From Methanosarcinales archaeon (lineage in GTDB: Archaea; Halobacteriota; Methanosarcinia; Methanosarcinales; Methanogasteraceae): a stretch of 17,453 bases of DNA. The number at the start of each line of letters is the position of its first letter. The first letter of the stretch is position 1. Below are positions 1-7,627 of this stretch, piece by piece. The stretch is taken from contig QMVM01000013.1 of the NCBI GenBank assembly GCA_003661105.1, positions 1 through 17,453 on the forward strand, given 5' to 3'. The notes beneath the pieces are model-generated. The model saw only the letters and a list, made by a program, of their open reading frames with translations. It made no database searches and had not been told where the DNA came from. A program made the position numbers and the translations under genes.

Positions 1-96
1 ATGGGCAGCTGGAACGAAATACAATAGGTGAACGGACGGGAGTTTCTTCAAAACTGAGACACTGCCTGAAAACCCCCGGGCGTCGTTATGAGCGTT
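1..96. other. No gene seen at window edge
   Basis: Short stretch downstream of the GTPase stop codon. No open frame of useful length and no clear RNA structure is visible. It may contain the 3' region of the GTPase transcript or the edge of the next gene. Confidence 0.5.
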
Positions 97-1188
97 TCAC
101 TTCCGCACAACAACGGTCACAACGTCTTCGTCACTTAACACGTGCGAAAGACCCACATGCTGCCCTGCATGTTTTGCCGAGTCCCCCCAGACCTGCGCAT
201 ACCGAAACTTTCTCACAAAATCGCGGTGGATGGTAGAGCATACCTCAGCCACAGTCGAACTACCTTTCATGATCATCGGTTCATCCATGTCAGCCGGCTG
301 CCCCTGTGGCTTCATATAGATGCGTATGAACCCGAATTCGGTGTATATCCGCTCCTTTAAGGAATCGAGATTTACACCACCATCCGCAGATATCATGATC
401 GCATTGGAAAAACGCTCCTTGCACGTTGCTATCGTTGCCGCGTCCGCCAGATCGATCTTGTTTACGACAGTTACACCACGAACATACCTGCGATTTCCCG
501 TAACCACATCGATCAGTTCATCAACGGTTATATTCTCCCGTATGATCACGTTTGCATTGTGTATTTTGTATTCGGATAGCACTGATTGGACGGTTTTCTT
601 ATCGAGATCGATATTAACAGTACTATTTACCCTGACCCCGCCTCGATCCGACTTGTAGATGGTGATGCGCGGAGGCGCGGTATTGATCCGAATCCCTGCA
701 TCATACAACTCTTTTACAAGTACGTCATACTGCTGCAACTGGAACACATCCACAATTATGAGGACCATGTCAGCATTTCGGATCACCGAGATCACCTCTC
801 TACCGCGCCCGCGCCCGATCGCAGCACCCCTGACCAGTCCCGGAACATCGAGAAACTGCATCTGGGTTCCGCGGTACTCAAGTGTGCCGGGAATCACATC
901 GAGCGTGGTAAACTCATACGCAGCCACCTCGCTTTCGGTTCCTGTGAGGACGTTTAACAAGGTGGATTTCCCGACCGATGGGAAGCCGACCATCACGATG
1001 GTTGCGTGCCCTGACTTCTTTACGGCGTATCCCTCGCCGCCTGACTTCGATGCTGCCCGCTTCTGCACCTCATCCCGCAGTCTTGCGATTTTTGCTTTCA
1101 GTCGCCCTATGTGATGGGATGTTGCCTTGTTGTACGGCGTCTTCCTGATCTCATCTTCTATGCTCTTAATATCGTCTTCGATTGTCAT
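97..1188 (-). CDS. DRG-family GTP-binding protein (Obg/TGS type)
   Basis: Complete 363-residue GTPase of the DRG (developmentally regulated GTP-binding) family, the archaeal/eukaryotic branch of Obg-like GTPases, thought to act with ribosomes or RNA. Residues 1-50 form a charged helical N-terminus. The G domain shows G1 GFPSVGKS (68-75), G3 DVPG (114-117), G4 NKID (243-246) and a G5-like SAD (267-269). The Gly/Arg-rich stretch RGAAIGRGRGRE after G3 is typical of DRGs. The C-terminal ~75 residues (from about 288) form a TGS domain. Length matches family members (about 365). The start is supported by a TATA-like box about 35 bp upstream and by the absence of any Shine-Dalgarno, suggesting a near-leaderless mRNA. 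The cellular role is known only by family; the identification itself is firm. Confidence 0.95.
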   Translation of the reverse strand: MTIEDDIKSIEDEIRKTPYNKATSHHIGRLKAKIARLRDEVQKRAASKSGGEGYAVKKSGHATIVMVGFPSVGKSTLLNVLTGTESEVAAYEFTTLDVIPGTLEYRGTQMQFLDVPGLVRGAAIGRGRGREVISVIRNADMVLIIVDVFQLQQYDVLVKELYDAGIRINTAPPRITIYKSDRGGVRVNSTVNIDLDKKTVQSVLSEYKIHNANVIIRENITVDELIDVVTGNRRYVRGVTVVNKIDLADAATIATCKERFSNAIMISADGGVNLDSLKERIYTEFGFIRIYMKPQGQPADMDEPMIMKGSSTVAEVCSTIHRDFVRKFRYAQVWGDSAKHAGQHVGLSHVLSDEDVVTVVVRK

Positions 1189-1220
1189 TTTGTGGGTGGG
1201 TGTACCTGATCGTGGATATG

Positions 1221-1230
1221 CTTTATAGTA
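1221..1230 (-). promoter_or_regulatory. TATA-like box of the DRG GTPase
   Basis: Read on the minus strand the sequence is TACTATAAAG, about 33-42 nt before the ATG at 1188. That predicts transcription starting a few bases before the start codon. The fit to archaeal promoters is good; there is no experimental support. Confidence 0.5.
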
Positions 1231-1307
1231 TTGGGAAGCCGGATAAGGAAAAATTTAGTTACCGCGAAAAAATCTGTCAGCAGCACAGGAGGCGTCAACC
1301 CTACACC

Positions 1308-2219
1308 TCACGCGCTCATAAACGACGGAGCGATGACCAATTCGCTGACCGTGGTCGATTCGCGGACCATATCATCCCTTGATACGATGCCATACGGCTT
1401 TTCGTTGATGACCACGACGATGTTTCTTTTGTGGTGCTGGTCAAAGAGTTTCGATACATCCGGGATCAAAACATCACCGTCGACGATGATGGGGTCTCTT
1501 GACATAACGTCCTGCACCTTCTGATTGGTCAATCCCGATACCAGGACTTTTGTGATCTGTTCCAGCGTCACAATACCGACAACATTCGTTGCATCAACCA
1601 CAGGAGCGCCGCGTATTCGGTGTTTGAGAAGGATATTCGCAGCAGCCTTAATCGTTATATCCACATCGATCGCTGCGTTCCCGCTGCGAATACACTCCTT
1701 AACAGATCGTTTTGGCAGGATGATAAGATCTGAGATCGCAAAGATCAGGATGTTTCTTGTATCATCCCTTCCAATCGCCTTTCCCCTGATCACGAGTTTG
1801 TTCTGTGGCGTTGGACCTATCTTGATGATGTCACCGTTGTCAAACTTGCGGATATTGCCGATCACTTTGACCCTGCCGTGGCATGTGTCCGGGTGCTGCA
1901 CAGTAGTAAACATGATCTCACAGACGGTTGCGCCCTCGACCAGTTTTCCATTCCGGTAGATGTTTGTTATCGTCTTGGCTGGCTGGTCACTGATATCGAG
2001 AATGTCGTATGTCTGCCCGGTTGGATGATACCCGCCTTTTGGACCTGGAACGCCCTCCACAATCCCGAGCATCCGGAGAGCTTGCATCTGATTCCGCACC
2101 GTACCCGGGTTGCGGTCGATCACCGCGGCAATCTCCTCTCCTTTCACCCCCCTCCCCTTCTGGTGGTAAAGGTTGATGAGTGTCGTCAATATCTCGGTCT
2201 GGATGGGCGTAAGTTCCAT
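1308..2219 (-). CDS. Winged-helix transcriptional regulator with two CBS domains
   Basis: 303-residue predicted regulator. Residues 1-70 resemble a winged helix-turn-helix: a helix ending near LINLYHQKGRGVKGEEIA, a recognition helix around NPGTVRNQMQALRMLG, and a wing rich in Gly/Pro. Residues 71-164 are a beta-rich middle region I cannot assign. Residues 165-290 hold two CBS motifs, with the signatures RIRGAPVVDATNVVGIVT and KRNIVVVINEKPYGIVSRDD. CBS pairs usually bind adenosine nucleotides, so this may be an energy-sensing regulator; that is inference from the family. It lies 61 bp downstream of the Lrp-like gene on the same strand, so the two could be co-transcribed, although a separate TATA-like box precedes it. 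No Shine-Dalgarno is visible before the ATG. The fold assignment is confident; target genes are unknown. Confidence 0.85.
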   Translation of the reverse strand: MELTPIQTEILTTLINLYHQKGRGVKGEEIAAVIDRNPGTVRNQMQALRMLGIVEGVPGPKGGYHPTGQTYDILDISDQPAKTITNIYRNGKLVEGATVCEIMFTTVQHPDTCHGRVKVIGNIRKFDNGDIIKIGPTPQNKLVIRGKAIGRDDTRNILIFAISDLIILPKRSVKECIRSGNAAIDVDITIKAAANILLKHRIRGAPVVDATNVVGIVTLEQITKVLVSGLTNQKVQDVMSRDPIIVDGDVLIPDVSKLFDQHHKRNIVVVINEKPYGIVSRDDMVRESTTVSELVIAPSFMSA

Positions 2220-2247
2220 AACTTAGTTAAAGTCATAGATCACCCAC

Positions 2248-2260
2248 CATATACCTATCG
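2248..2260 (-). promoter_or_regulatory. TATA-like box of the CBS regulator
   Basis: The minus strand reads CGATAGGTATATGG around here, with TATAT centred about 32 nt before the ATG at 2219. Spacing fits a leader of only a few nucleotides. Weak single-site evidence. Confidence 0.35.
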
Positions 2261-2280
2261 ATTAATAATGTAGAATTAGC

Positions 2281-2715
2281 TCACTTAAGTGGCGTGTATG
2301 CTCCAAGAAGAAATAGCTCAGCATCCCTAACTCCCCGCACGGTTTTGGCGAACGTCTGCAGTTCTTCGATCTCGCTGTACTGTTTGAATCTGCACATCAC
2401 GAACAACCCATATTTCCCGGCTGTGGATTCCCATGCCCCAAAAGCCCACTCTTGATTCTTCAAGAAATCTACTAAATCATCGACAGCCGATTTCGGACAC
2501 TCGATTCCGATATACCCATTGATACGATACCCCAGTTCTCCCCAGTTGATTTCGGGGCGATAACCTGTTATAATACCTCGCTCCATGAGCATGCGAACAC
2601 GCAAATTTGCCGTACTTCTCGGAACTTCGACATATCTAGCAAGTTCAGTCAGTCTGGGGCCTACGCCAATGCCCTCGGACATTGCCTCAAGAATTTGTTC
2701 ATCCAGTTCGTCTAC
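2281..2715 (-). CDS. Lrp/AsnC-family transcriptional regulator, start uncertain
   Basis: The first ATG in this frame is at 2682 and gives 133 residues, but the frame stays open upstream and encodes VDELDEQILEA directly before that Met. This is the usual first helix of Lrp/AsnC proteins (compare DELDxxIL), so the true protein very probably begins near 2715. The helix-turn-helix is RLTELARYVEVPRSTANLRV, followed by MLMERGII. The rest (INGYIGIECPKSAV to AELFLLGAYTPLK) is the AsnC/Lrp ligand-binding alpha-beta domain that drives dimer and octamer formation. The upstream in-frame stop is at 2734-2736, and there is no ATG, GTG or TTG between it and the Lrp-like start. The start therefore uses a rare codon, or there is an indel or base error. 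Function is global or amino-acid-responsive regulation by family; the target is unknown. Confidence 0.85.
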   Translation of the reverse strand, partial: VDELDEQILEAMSEGIGVGPRLTELARYVEVPRSTANLRVRMLMERGIITGYRPEINWGELGYRINGYIGIECPKSAVDDLVDFLKNQEWAFGAWESTAGKYGLFVMCRFKQYSEIEELQTFAKTVRGVRDAELFLLGAYTPLK

Positions 2716-2736
2716 GATAATAGCACATCCATATCA

Positions 2737-3194
2737 GTTGTTGTGTTGTATTGACATAGTAAATTCTAATCATTCTTTAATGTATTGGTCGGGTTGGGCT
2801 ATCAACTTGCTCGAATGTCCTGATCACTGGTTGCCTGACAAACCGGTAGCAAGAACGCTTGTAACAAATAAATAAATTATATGGATCTACATCGGTAAAT
2901 CCGTGATATTTGCCAGTTTATGGGCGTCATAATAGATGCCACCACCTAAAATCTCATAAAACTCGGTAACATATCCCAACTAATTTACAATTTTTCATAA
3001 AACGCCCCGGGTCAGACTGGACCCCATAAGCCCAACCGCAATATCAAATAACATTCGTACAATTTGTTTCATTCGTGCTTTATTTGCAGGTTTTTTCGTA
3101 AAAACCGGATTTTCCAAATCCAAATTGAGTTATTGCGACTCTTACACCACTATAAACAATAATTCCCCGTGATCCGGACGATCAGGTTATTTCG
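2737..3194. other. AT-rich intergenic region without a gene
   Basis: About 460 bp between the Lrp-like gene and the 3' end of gatB with no convincing coding frame. I see small inverted repeats only: CTTGCT (2806-2811) with AGCAAG (2848-2853), which enclose GGTT and AACC; GGGTC and GACCC near 3010; and GGTTTTT (3089-3095) with AAAAACC (3100-3106). The last could end gatB transcription. No tRNA-like cloverleaf was found by eye. Confidence 0.4.
3089..3106. terminator. Possible hairpin terminator downstream of gatB
   Basis: GGTTTTT, loop TCGT, AAAAACC: a 7-bp stem about 90 bp after the gatB stop. In the gatB direction it also contains T-rich tracts typical of archaeal termination. Low confidence because the stem is short and AT-rich. 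Confidence 0.25.
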
Positions 3195-4631
3195 TCACTG
3201 CTCATCGGAGTCCAACCTTTCAAGGAGCCCGGTTCTCGCATCCTGTGGATCGGCCCGACCGCGCGTCTTCTTCATCACCTGCCCAACAAGGTAATTAAGT
3301 GCTTTCGCTTCCCCGCGCCTGTAATCATTGATCGCATCAGTGCATTCGGAAAGTACCTCATCGACAGCAGACGTGACCACGTCTTCTTTCACCTTCGCAA
3401 GTTCCTTTTCAGACACGATCCCGCCGGGTGTGCCGCCTTCATCAAGAATCGTACGTATGACGGTGATTGCACCATTTTCGGTGATCACGCCATCCGAAAA
3501 CAACTTCAGGATCTCGATCATATCCGCTGTCTTGAATGCGCCGATCTCGAGATCGCGATAATTAAGTTCCCCTTTCAGCACGTCAACGATCCACGAAGCA
3601 CTGAGCTTCGGGTCGATTGCGGCGGAAACATCCTCAAAGAACATTGCGAGTTTCGGATCGAGCGTTAGCGCGGCGGCATGGTTCTCTGTTATGCCGTAAT
3701 CCTTAAGAAATCGTATACGCTGCGCCTCGGGAAGTTCCGGAATCGTTTCCCTGATCGCAGGAACCCAGTCCATAATCCGCATCGGAACAAGGTCAGGCTC
3801 CGGGAAATAGCGATAGTCGTGCTCGGTCTCCTTTGTCCGCATCGAAACAGTGACGCCGCGCAACTCATCGAAGTGCCTCGTCTCCTGCACAACAACCTCG
3901 CCGCGGCGCAGCACATTTCGCTGGCGCACGATCTCAAATGAGAGTGCACGCTCCGCGCCCTTGTATGAGGATATGTTCTTAACCTCAGCACGCTCGCCAC
4001 CGGCAAGCGAGATGTTCGCATCCACACGAATCGCGCCGTCCATATCCCCGTCGAACACATCGAGGTATTCGAGGATGTTCCTGAGTTTATTCAGGAATCT
4101 CCGCGCCTCTTTTGGGCTTCGGAGGTCCGGCTCTGTCACGATCTCAAGCAGCGGCACACCGGCGCGGTTATAGTCGACCAACGTGAACTTCGACCGGTCG
4201 ATCGTGCCTTCGTGCACCAGTCTTCCAGGATCCTCTTCCATATGGACACGGTTGATCCTGACGTGCCTGACCCCTTGCCCATCATCGCCTTCGATAGCAA
4301 GGTATCCATTGATCGATATTGGATAATCGTACTGCGTGACCTGAAATCCCTTTGGCAGGTCCGGATAATAGTAATTTTTGCGATAAAACTGAGTCTGTGG
4401 TAGAATCTCGCAATTCATAGCAAGAGCAACCTTTATGGCGCTCTTCACAGCAGATCTGTTCAGTACCGGAAGCGACCCGGGCAGACCGAGACAGACCGGG
4501 CAGGTGTGGGTGTTTGGTGGCGCGTTGTGATAATCAAGCCCACATGAACAGAATAACTTTGAATTAAGTGTATTCAGTTGTACATGAATCTCAAGTCCGA
4601 TGATCACACCATCTTCTGTTCTTACAGACAT
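3195..4631 (-). CDS. gatB: Aspartyl/glutamyl-tRNA amidotransferase subunit B
   Basis: 478-residue GatB, the kinase/activation subunit of GatCAB. The complex converts Asp-tRNA(Asn) and/or Glu-tRNA(Gln) to the amidated form using ammonia supplied by GatA. The N-terminus has the family signature GLEIHVQL and four zinc-ligand cysteines, C28, C30, C44 and C47. FYRKNYYYPDLPKGFQ and the following QYDYPI are the classic GatB catalytic cradle motifs. DYNRAGVPLLEIVTEPD is also diagnostic. The C-terminal about 150 residues are the helical YqeY-like tail that contacts tRNA. It is not GatE, which is longer (over 600 residues) and carries an AspRS-like insertion. gatA and gatC are not in this window. The promoter lies immediately upstream. 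Confidence 0.97.
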   Translation of the reverse strand: MSVRTEDGVIIGLEIHVQLNTLNSKLFCSCGLDYHNAPPNTHTCPVCLGLPGSLPVLNRSAVKSAIKVALAMNCEILPQTQFYRKNYYYPDLPKGFQVTQYDYPISINGYLAIEGDDGQGVRHVRINRVHMEEDPGRLVHEGTIDRSKFTLVDYNRAGVPLLEIVTEPDLRSPKEARRFLNKLRNILEYLDVFDGDMDGAIRVDANISLAGGERAEVKNISSYKGAERALSFEIVRQRNVLRRGEVVVQETRHFDELRGVTVSMRTKETEHDYRYFPEPDLVPMRIMDWVPAIRETIPELPEAQRIRFLKDYGITENHAAALTLDPKLAMFFEDVSAAIDPKLSASWIVDVLKGELNYRDLEIGAFKTADMIEILKLFSDGVITENGAITVIRTILDEGGTPGGIVSEKELAKVKEDVVTSAVDEVLSECTDAINDYRRGEAKALNYLVGQVMKKTRGRADPQDARTGLLERLDSDEQ

Positions 4632-4653
4632 TTCTGATGAGTAGGTGTGCGGA

Positions 4654-4670
4654 TTAAATTAAACTTTCGG
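4654..4670 (-). promoter_or_regulatory. BRE/TATA-like promoter of gatB
   Basis: On the minus strand the sequence reads CCGAAAGTTTAATTTAA: a purine-rich BRE-like element (CGAAAG) directly before TTTAATTTAA. The box lies 23-32 nt before the ATG at 4631, so transcription should begin almost at the start codon. Confidence 0.6.
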
Positions 4671-4679
4671 CTCTTCCGG

Positions 4680-4731
4680 CGTTGGAATAAAAAATAAAAC
4701 CCAAACCCCGAAATGAATACTCATTCCAACG
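4680..4731. promoter_or_regulatory. 9-bp inverted repeat in the divergent gatB / glycosyltransferase promoter region
   Basis: CGTTGGAAT (4680-4688) and ATTCCAACG (4723-4731) are a perfect inverted repeat separated by 34 nt. The related half-sites GGAAT and ATTCC recur at about 4750-4764. The position between two divergent promoters suggests a regulator binding site or a transcript-end hairpin; which one is unknown. Confidence 0.3.
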
Positions 4732-4863
4732 AGCATCCTATTGTAGGCAGGAATACGAAATTCCACAAATGCGCATCAGGCGACAACGTAATCTTGCATG
4801 CCCTGATCGAATGGCTGCGCTTCTGCAAAAGTCCGGCGGTCGGCCGAACAAGCCAAACATACA

Positions 4864-4875
4864 CATTATAAGTAT
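4864..4875 (+). promoter_or_regulatory. TATA-like box of the glycosyltransferase operon
   Basis: CATTATAAGTAT, with the core about 12 nt before the ATG at 4880 and about 27 nt before the in-frame ATG at 4895. Archaeal spacing therefore favours initiation near 4893-4895 and a leaderless transcript starting at the second ATG. Confidence 0.45.
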
Positions 4876-4879
4876 TGCG

Positions 4880-5629
4880 ATGAAAACTTCCATCATGCAC
4901 CCCGAAGTCTCGGTGATCGTTCCGACTCTTGATGAGGAGAGGTATCTCGAACGAACACTTGCATCGATTGCAACCCAGAACACAAACACGCCCTACGAAC
5001 TGATCATAGCCGATGGCGCGAGTACCGATGGGGGCATGTCCATCGCAGAGCGGTATACGGATGTGATCATCCAATGCGAGGAGAAAGGCATCGGTGCAGG
5101 CAGGCATTGCGGTGCAAAGCACGCGAGAGGGCGGTACCTTATGTTCATCGATGCAGACACGATCCTACCATGTTACTACATTGCATGGCTCTGCGATCGG
5201 TTTACTGACCGGGATCTGGTTGCATTCTCCGCGTCATTCGGATTTTCAGAGCAGTCACAATCCGCGAAGCTTGCCGAGAAGGTCACGAACCAGTACCTGA
5301 CCATGCGGGACAAGGTTCTCGAGCCAACGCTTCCGGGATTTAACACCTGTGTCAGGAAGGATGCATACTTCGAGAGTGGTGGATACCGAAACGTCCCTCT
5401 TGAGGACATAGAATTCAGCAGAAGGATAAGCCAGATCGGGAAGACCAGGTATTTCGATGACGTGGTCGTTATAACCTCACCGCGACGGCTTGACGGGATG
5501 GGACTTCTTGGAACATTATACTATTACACCCAGCTCGATCTCGGACGTGCCATAGACGGCAGTATGATTGATAAAATGAGTAAGAAACTTGGAATTGCGG
5601 ATTTGCGCGATTATGTGGGGATACGATGA
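4880..5629 (+). CDS. Family 2 glycosyltransferase (GT-A fold)
   Basis: Cytosolic or membrane-associated glycosyltransferase that likely moves a nucleotide-activated sugar onto a lipid or protein acceptor. The GT-A N-terminus is clear: VSVIVPTLDEERYLERTL, then YELIIADGASTDGG, then the metal-binding FIDADT. FNTCVRKDAYFESGGY and PLEDIEFSRRI (putative acidic catalytic region) follow. The frame is open back to 4769, but those residues are basic and unlike the family, so I place the start at 4880 or 4895 (MHPEVSVIVPT). No transmembrane helix is evident. Its stop overlaps the pcm start by 4 nt, so it is the first gene of the operon. The donor and acceptor are not predictable; a surface N-glycan or glycolipid role would suit a cell that secretes a sequon-rich protein, but that is speculation. 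Confidence 0.88.
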   Translation: MKTSIMHPEVSVIVPTLDEERYLERTLASIATQNTNTPYELIIADGASTDGGMSIAERYTDVIIQCEEKGIGAGRHCGAKHARGRYLMFIDADTILPCYYIAWLCDRFTDRDLVAFSASFGFSEQSQSAKLAEKVTNQYLTMRDKVLEPTLPGFNTCVRKDAYFESGGYRNVPLEDIEFSRRISQIGKTRYFDDVVVITSPRRLDGMGLLGTLYYYTQLDLGRAIDGSMIDKMSKKLGIADLRDYVGIR

Positions 5630-6309
5630 CAGATACGATACTAAATACGACACGGTTGCCCAATACTAATTTTGAACGATTGCATGCACGATTAATCAGC
5701 CAATTAAAGCGACAGATCGGCGGCGATCACATCAGTGAGCAGGTGCTTGCTGCGATGAGGAACGTACCCAGACACCTCTTCGTGCGCGAGAGCGATATGG
5801 CGAATGCTTACGAGGACTATCCGCTCTCGATCGGGCACGGTCAGACGATCTCCGCGCCGCATATAGTCGGGATTATGTGTTCGCTACTCGAGATCGAGAA
5901 TGGGATGAAGATACTCGAAATCGGTGGCGGTTCCGGGTATCATGCGGCGGTGCTTGCGGAACTCACCGGTCCTGGCGGCATGGTGTATGCAATCGAACGA
6001 ATCACAGAGCTTGCGGAGTTTGCACGGCAGAATCTAACAGATGCCGGATACGAAAACGTCGTCGTCACCGCAGGCGACGGCACGCTCGGGCTTTCCGAAC
6101 ATGCGCCTTATGACTGCATCACCGTGGCGTGCGCTGCTCCTACCGTCCCACAGCCACTTGTTGACCAGTTGAAACGTGGCGGCAGGATGACGATCCCGAT
6201 CGGCAAGTATACTCAGGAACTGTACCTGATTCATAAAAACGACGCGATATCAAATGAGAAGAAAGGTGGGGTCGTGTTCGTGCCATTGATCGGAGAATAT
6301 GGGTTCTAA
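5626..6309 (+). CDS. pcm: Protein-L-isoaspartate O-methyltransferase
   Basis: 227-residue repair enzyme that methylates L-isoaspartyl residues from S-adenosylmethionine so that damaged proteins revert to aspartate. Seen in sequence: MRNVPRHLFV, then YPLSIGHGQTISAPHIV, which contains the substrate and SAM-proximal motif of PCMTs. SAM motif I is LEIGGGSGY (97-105), followed by VYAIERI (motif post-I) and VVVTAGDGTLG. PYDCITVACAAPTVPQPL and GGRMTIPIG complete the pattern. Length is close to the usual 210-225. The ATG overlaps the glycosyltransferase stop (ATGA), implying translational coupling. The identification is firm. Confidence 0.96.
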   Translation: MTDTILNTTRLPNTNFERLHARLISQLKRQIGGDHISEQVLAAMRNVPRHLFVRESDMANAYEDYPLSIGHGQTISAPHIVGIMCSLLEIENGMKILEIGGGSGYHAAVLAELTGPGGMVYAIERITELAEFARQNLTDAGYENVVVTAGDGTLGLSEHAPYDCITVACAAPTVPQPLVDQLKRGGRMTIPIGKYTQELYLIHKNDAISNEKKGGVVFVPLIGEYGF

Positions 6310-7627
6310 CATGATTGAAAGATTAAAGATACGTGACGCAACGGAATCGATCCTTGCCCACGATGCAGCGCGGGTCATCTCGCACAACGATGCGGACGGG
6401 CTAACAGCGGCGGGCATCCTCTGTCATGCCCTCTTAAGACTCGGGAAGCGATTCCATACAACCATCATCAGTCAGCTTGATCGCGGGTTTGCGGATCGGC
6501 TGAATGCGGATCATCATGAGGGGGTGCTAACGGTCTTCTGTGATATGGGAAGCGGACATTCCGACATCATAACCGGGGTCGCAGGCGACGTTCTCGTGAT
6601 AGATCACCACACGCCAACTGGCGATCTGGCGTGCCCGCATGTGAACCCGCATCTGGTGGGGATCGATGGCGCATTCGAGCTATCAGCGTCCGGTGCGGTC
6701 TACGCGGTTGCGAAAGGGCTCAGTAGCGAGAATATCGACTTATCGGGACTTGCCATGGCAGGCGCGATTGGGGATAAGCAACTGATGATCGGCGCGAACG
6801 CAGACATACTCGCAGATGGCGTGCAGAACAAGATTATATCTGTGAAGAAAGGAATTCGGATCGGGGATGGGGATGTCTCCGATATTCTCGAACAGAACAT
6901 CGACCTTTATCTTGATATTACTGGCGATGCTGCGAAGGTAAGTGAGTTTCTCGGTGAAGTGGGCGTGAGCGGCAGCGGAAGATTAAGCGAACTTGCCGAG
7001 CCGCAGCTCCGAAAACTTGCAACGGCGCTTGTGCTGAAGTTGCTGCAGAGGAGCAGTCCGGATGTCATAGAAAATCTCATCGGCGACGTGTACACATTGC
7101 GCTGCGAGGTGATCCCGAACGCCAATGATTTCGTATCATGCTTGAATGCGTGCTCGCGGTTAAACGATCCGGGACTTGCACTCTCGCTATGCCTTCGGGA
7201 TCCGGCAGGCGTTTCCCATGCCCGAAGAGCGGCTGTTGATTACCAGCGCACCCTTGTCCGCGAGATGAATGCAGCCGAGCCGTCCATCCTGCACGGGGAC
7301 CACATCAAATACCTGATGCTTGATGATGCGGAGGGTACAGGCATCATCGCAAGCACGGTTACCGGATTTCTGTACCCTGATCAGCCATGCATCGTCCTTA
7401 ACCATAGCGATGGCAAGATCAAGATATCAGCCAGAGGCACGAAGTACCAGGTCGCAAGCGGACTCGATCTTGCGGAGGTGCTGCGGATCGCCTCTGAGTC
7501 TGTGGGCGGCAGGGGTGGCGGGCACAGCATCGCTTCTGGCGCTGCAATCCCAAAAGGCGCGGCAGATGCATTTATATCGACTGCAGATTCGCTTGTTGGT
7601 GCGCAGCTTGGTGGTGAACCACAATGA
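6299..7627 (+). CDS. Archaeal RecJ-like DHH/DHHA1 single-strand exonuclease
   Basis: 442-residue DHH-superfamily phosphoesterase of the archaeal RecJ type, the group that includes the GINS-associated nuclease GAN. Metal-binding motifs: HNDADG (29-34), CDMGS (81-85) and IDHHTP (DHH at 102-104). The C-terminal DHHA1 domain carries GGRGGGH (403-409), which binds the nucleic acid. Family members degrade single-stranded DNA or RNA and may associate with the CMG-like replication complex. Start: the ATG at 6299 overlaps pcm by 11 nt and follows GGAG closely; an alternative ATG at 6311 lies just after the pcm stop. It overlaps the dUTPase start by 4 nt. Neighbours handling dUTP and CMP suggest a DNA upkeep operon. 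Whether it is GAN itself or a paralogue cannot be told by eye. Confidence 0.88.
   Translation: MGSNMIERLKIRDATESILAHDAARVISHNDADGLTAAGILCHALLRLGKRFHTTIISQLDRGFADRLNADHHEGVLTVFCDMGSGHSDIITGVAGDVLVIDHHTPTGDLACPHVNPHLVGIDGAFELSASGAVYAVAKGLSSENIDLSGLAMAGAIGDKQLMIGANADILADGVQNKIISVKKGIRIGDGDVSDILEQNIDLYLDITGDAAKVSEFLGEVGVSGSGRLSELAEPQLRKLATALVLKLLQRSSPDVIENLIGDVYTLRCEVIPNANDFVSCLNACSRLNDPGLALSLCLRDPAGVSHARRAAVDYQRTLVREMNAAEPSILHGDHIKYLMLDDAEGTGIIASTVTGFLYPDQPCIVLNHSDGKIKISARGTKYQVASGLDLAEVLRIASESVGGRGGGHSIASGAAIPKGAADAFISTADSLVGAQLGGEPQ

Noticed and set aside
659..1114. Plus-strand ORF opposite the DRG GTPase
   Set aside because: It mirrors a clearly coding GTPase on the other strand and has no family-like sequence.
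3001..3040. Possible tRNA or small structured RNA around the GGGTC/GACCC repeat
   Set aside because: Only a 5-bp stem is present, with no T-arm or acceptor pairing.
4769..4879. Longer glycosyltransferase start at 4769
   Set aside because: The extra residues are basic, lack similarity to GT2 N-termini, and lie upstream of the TATA-like box.
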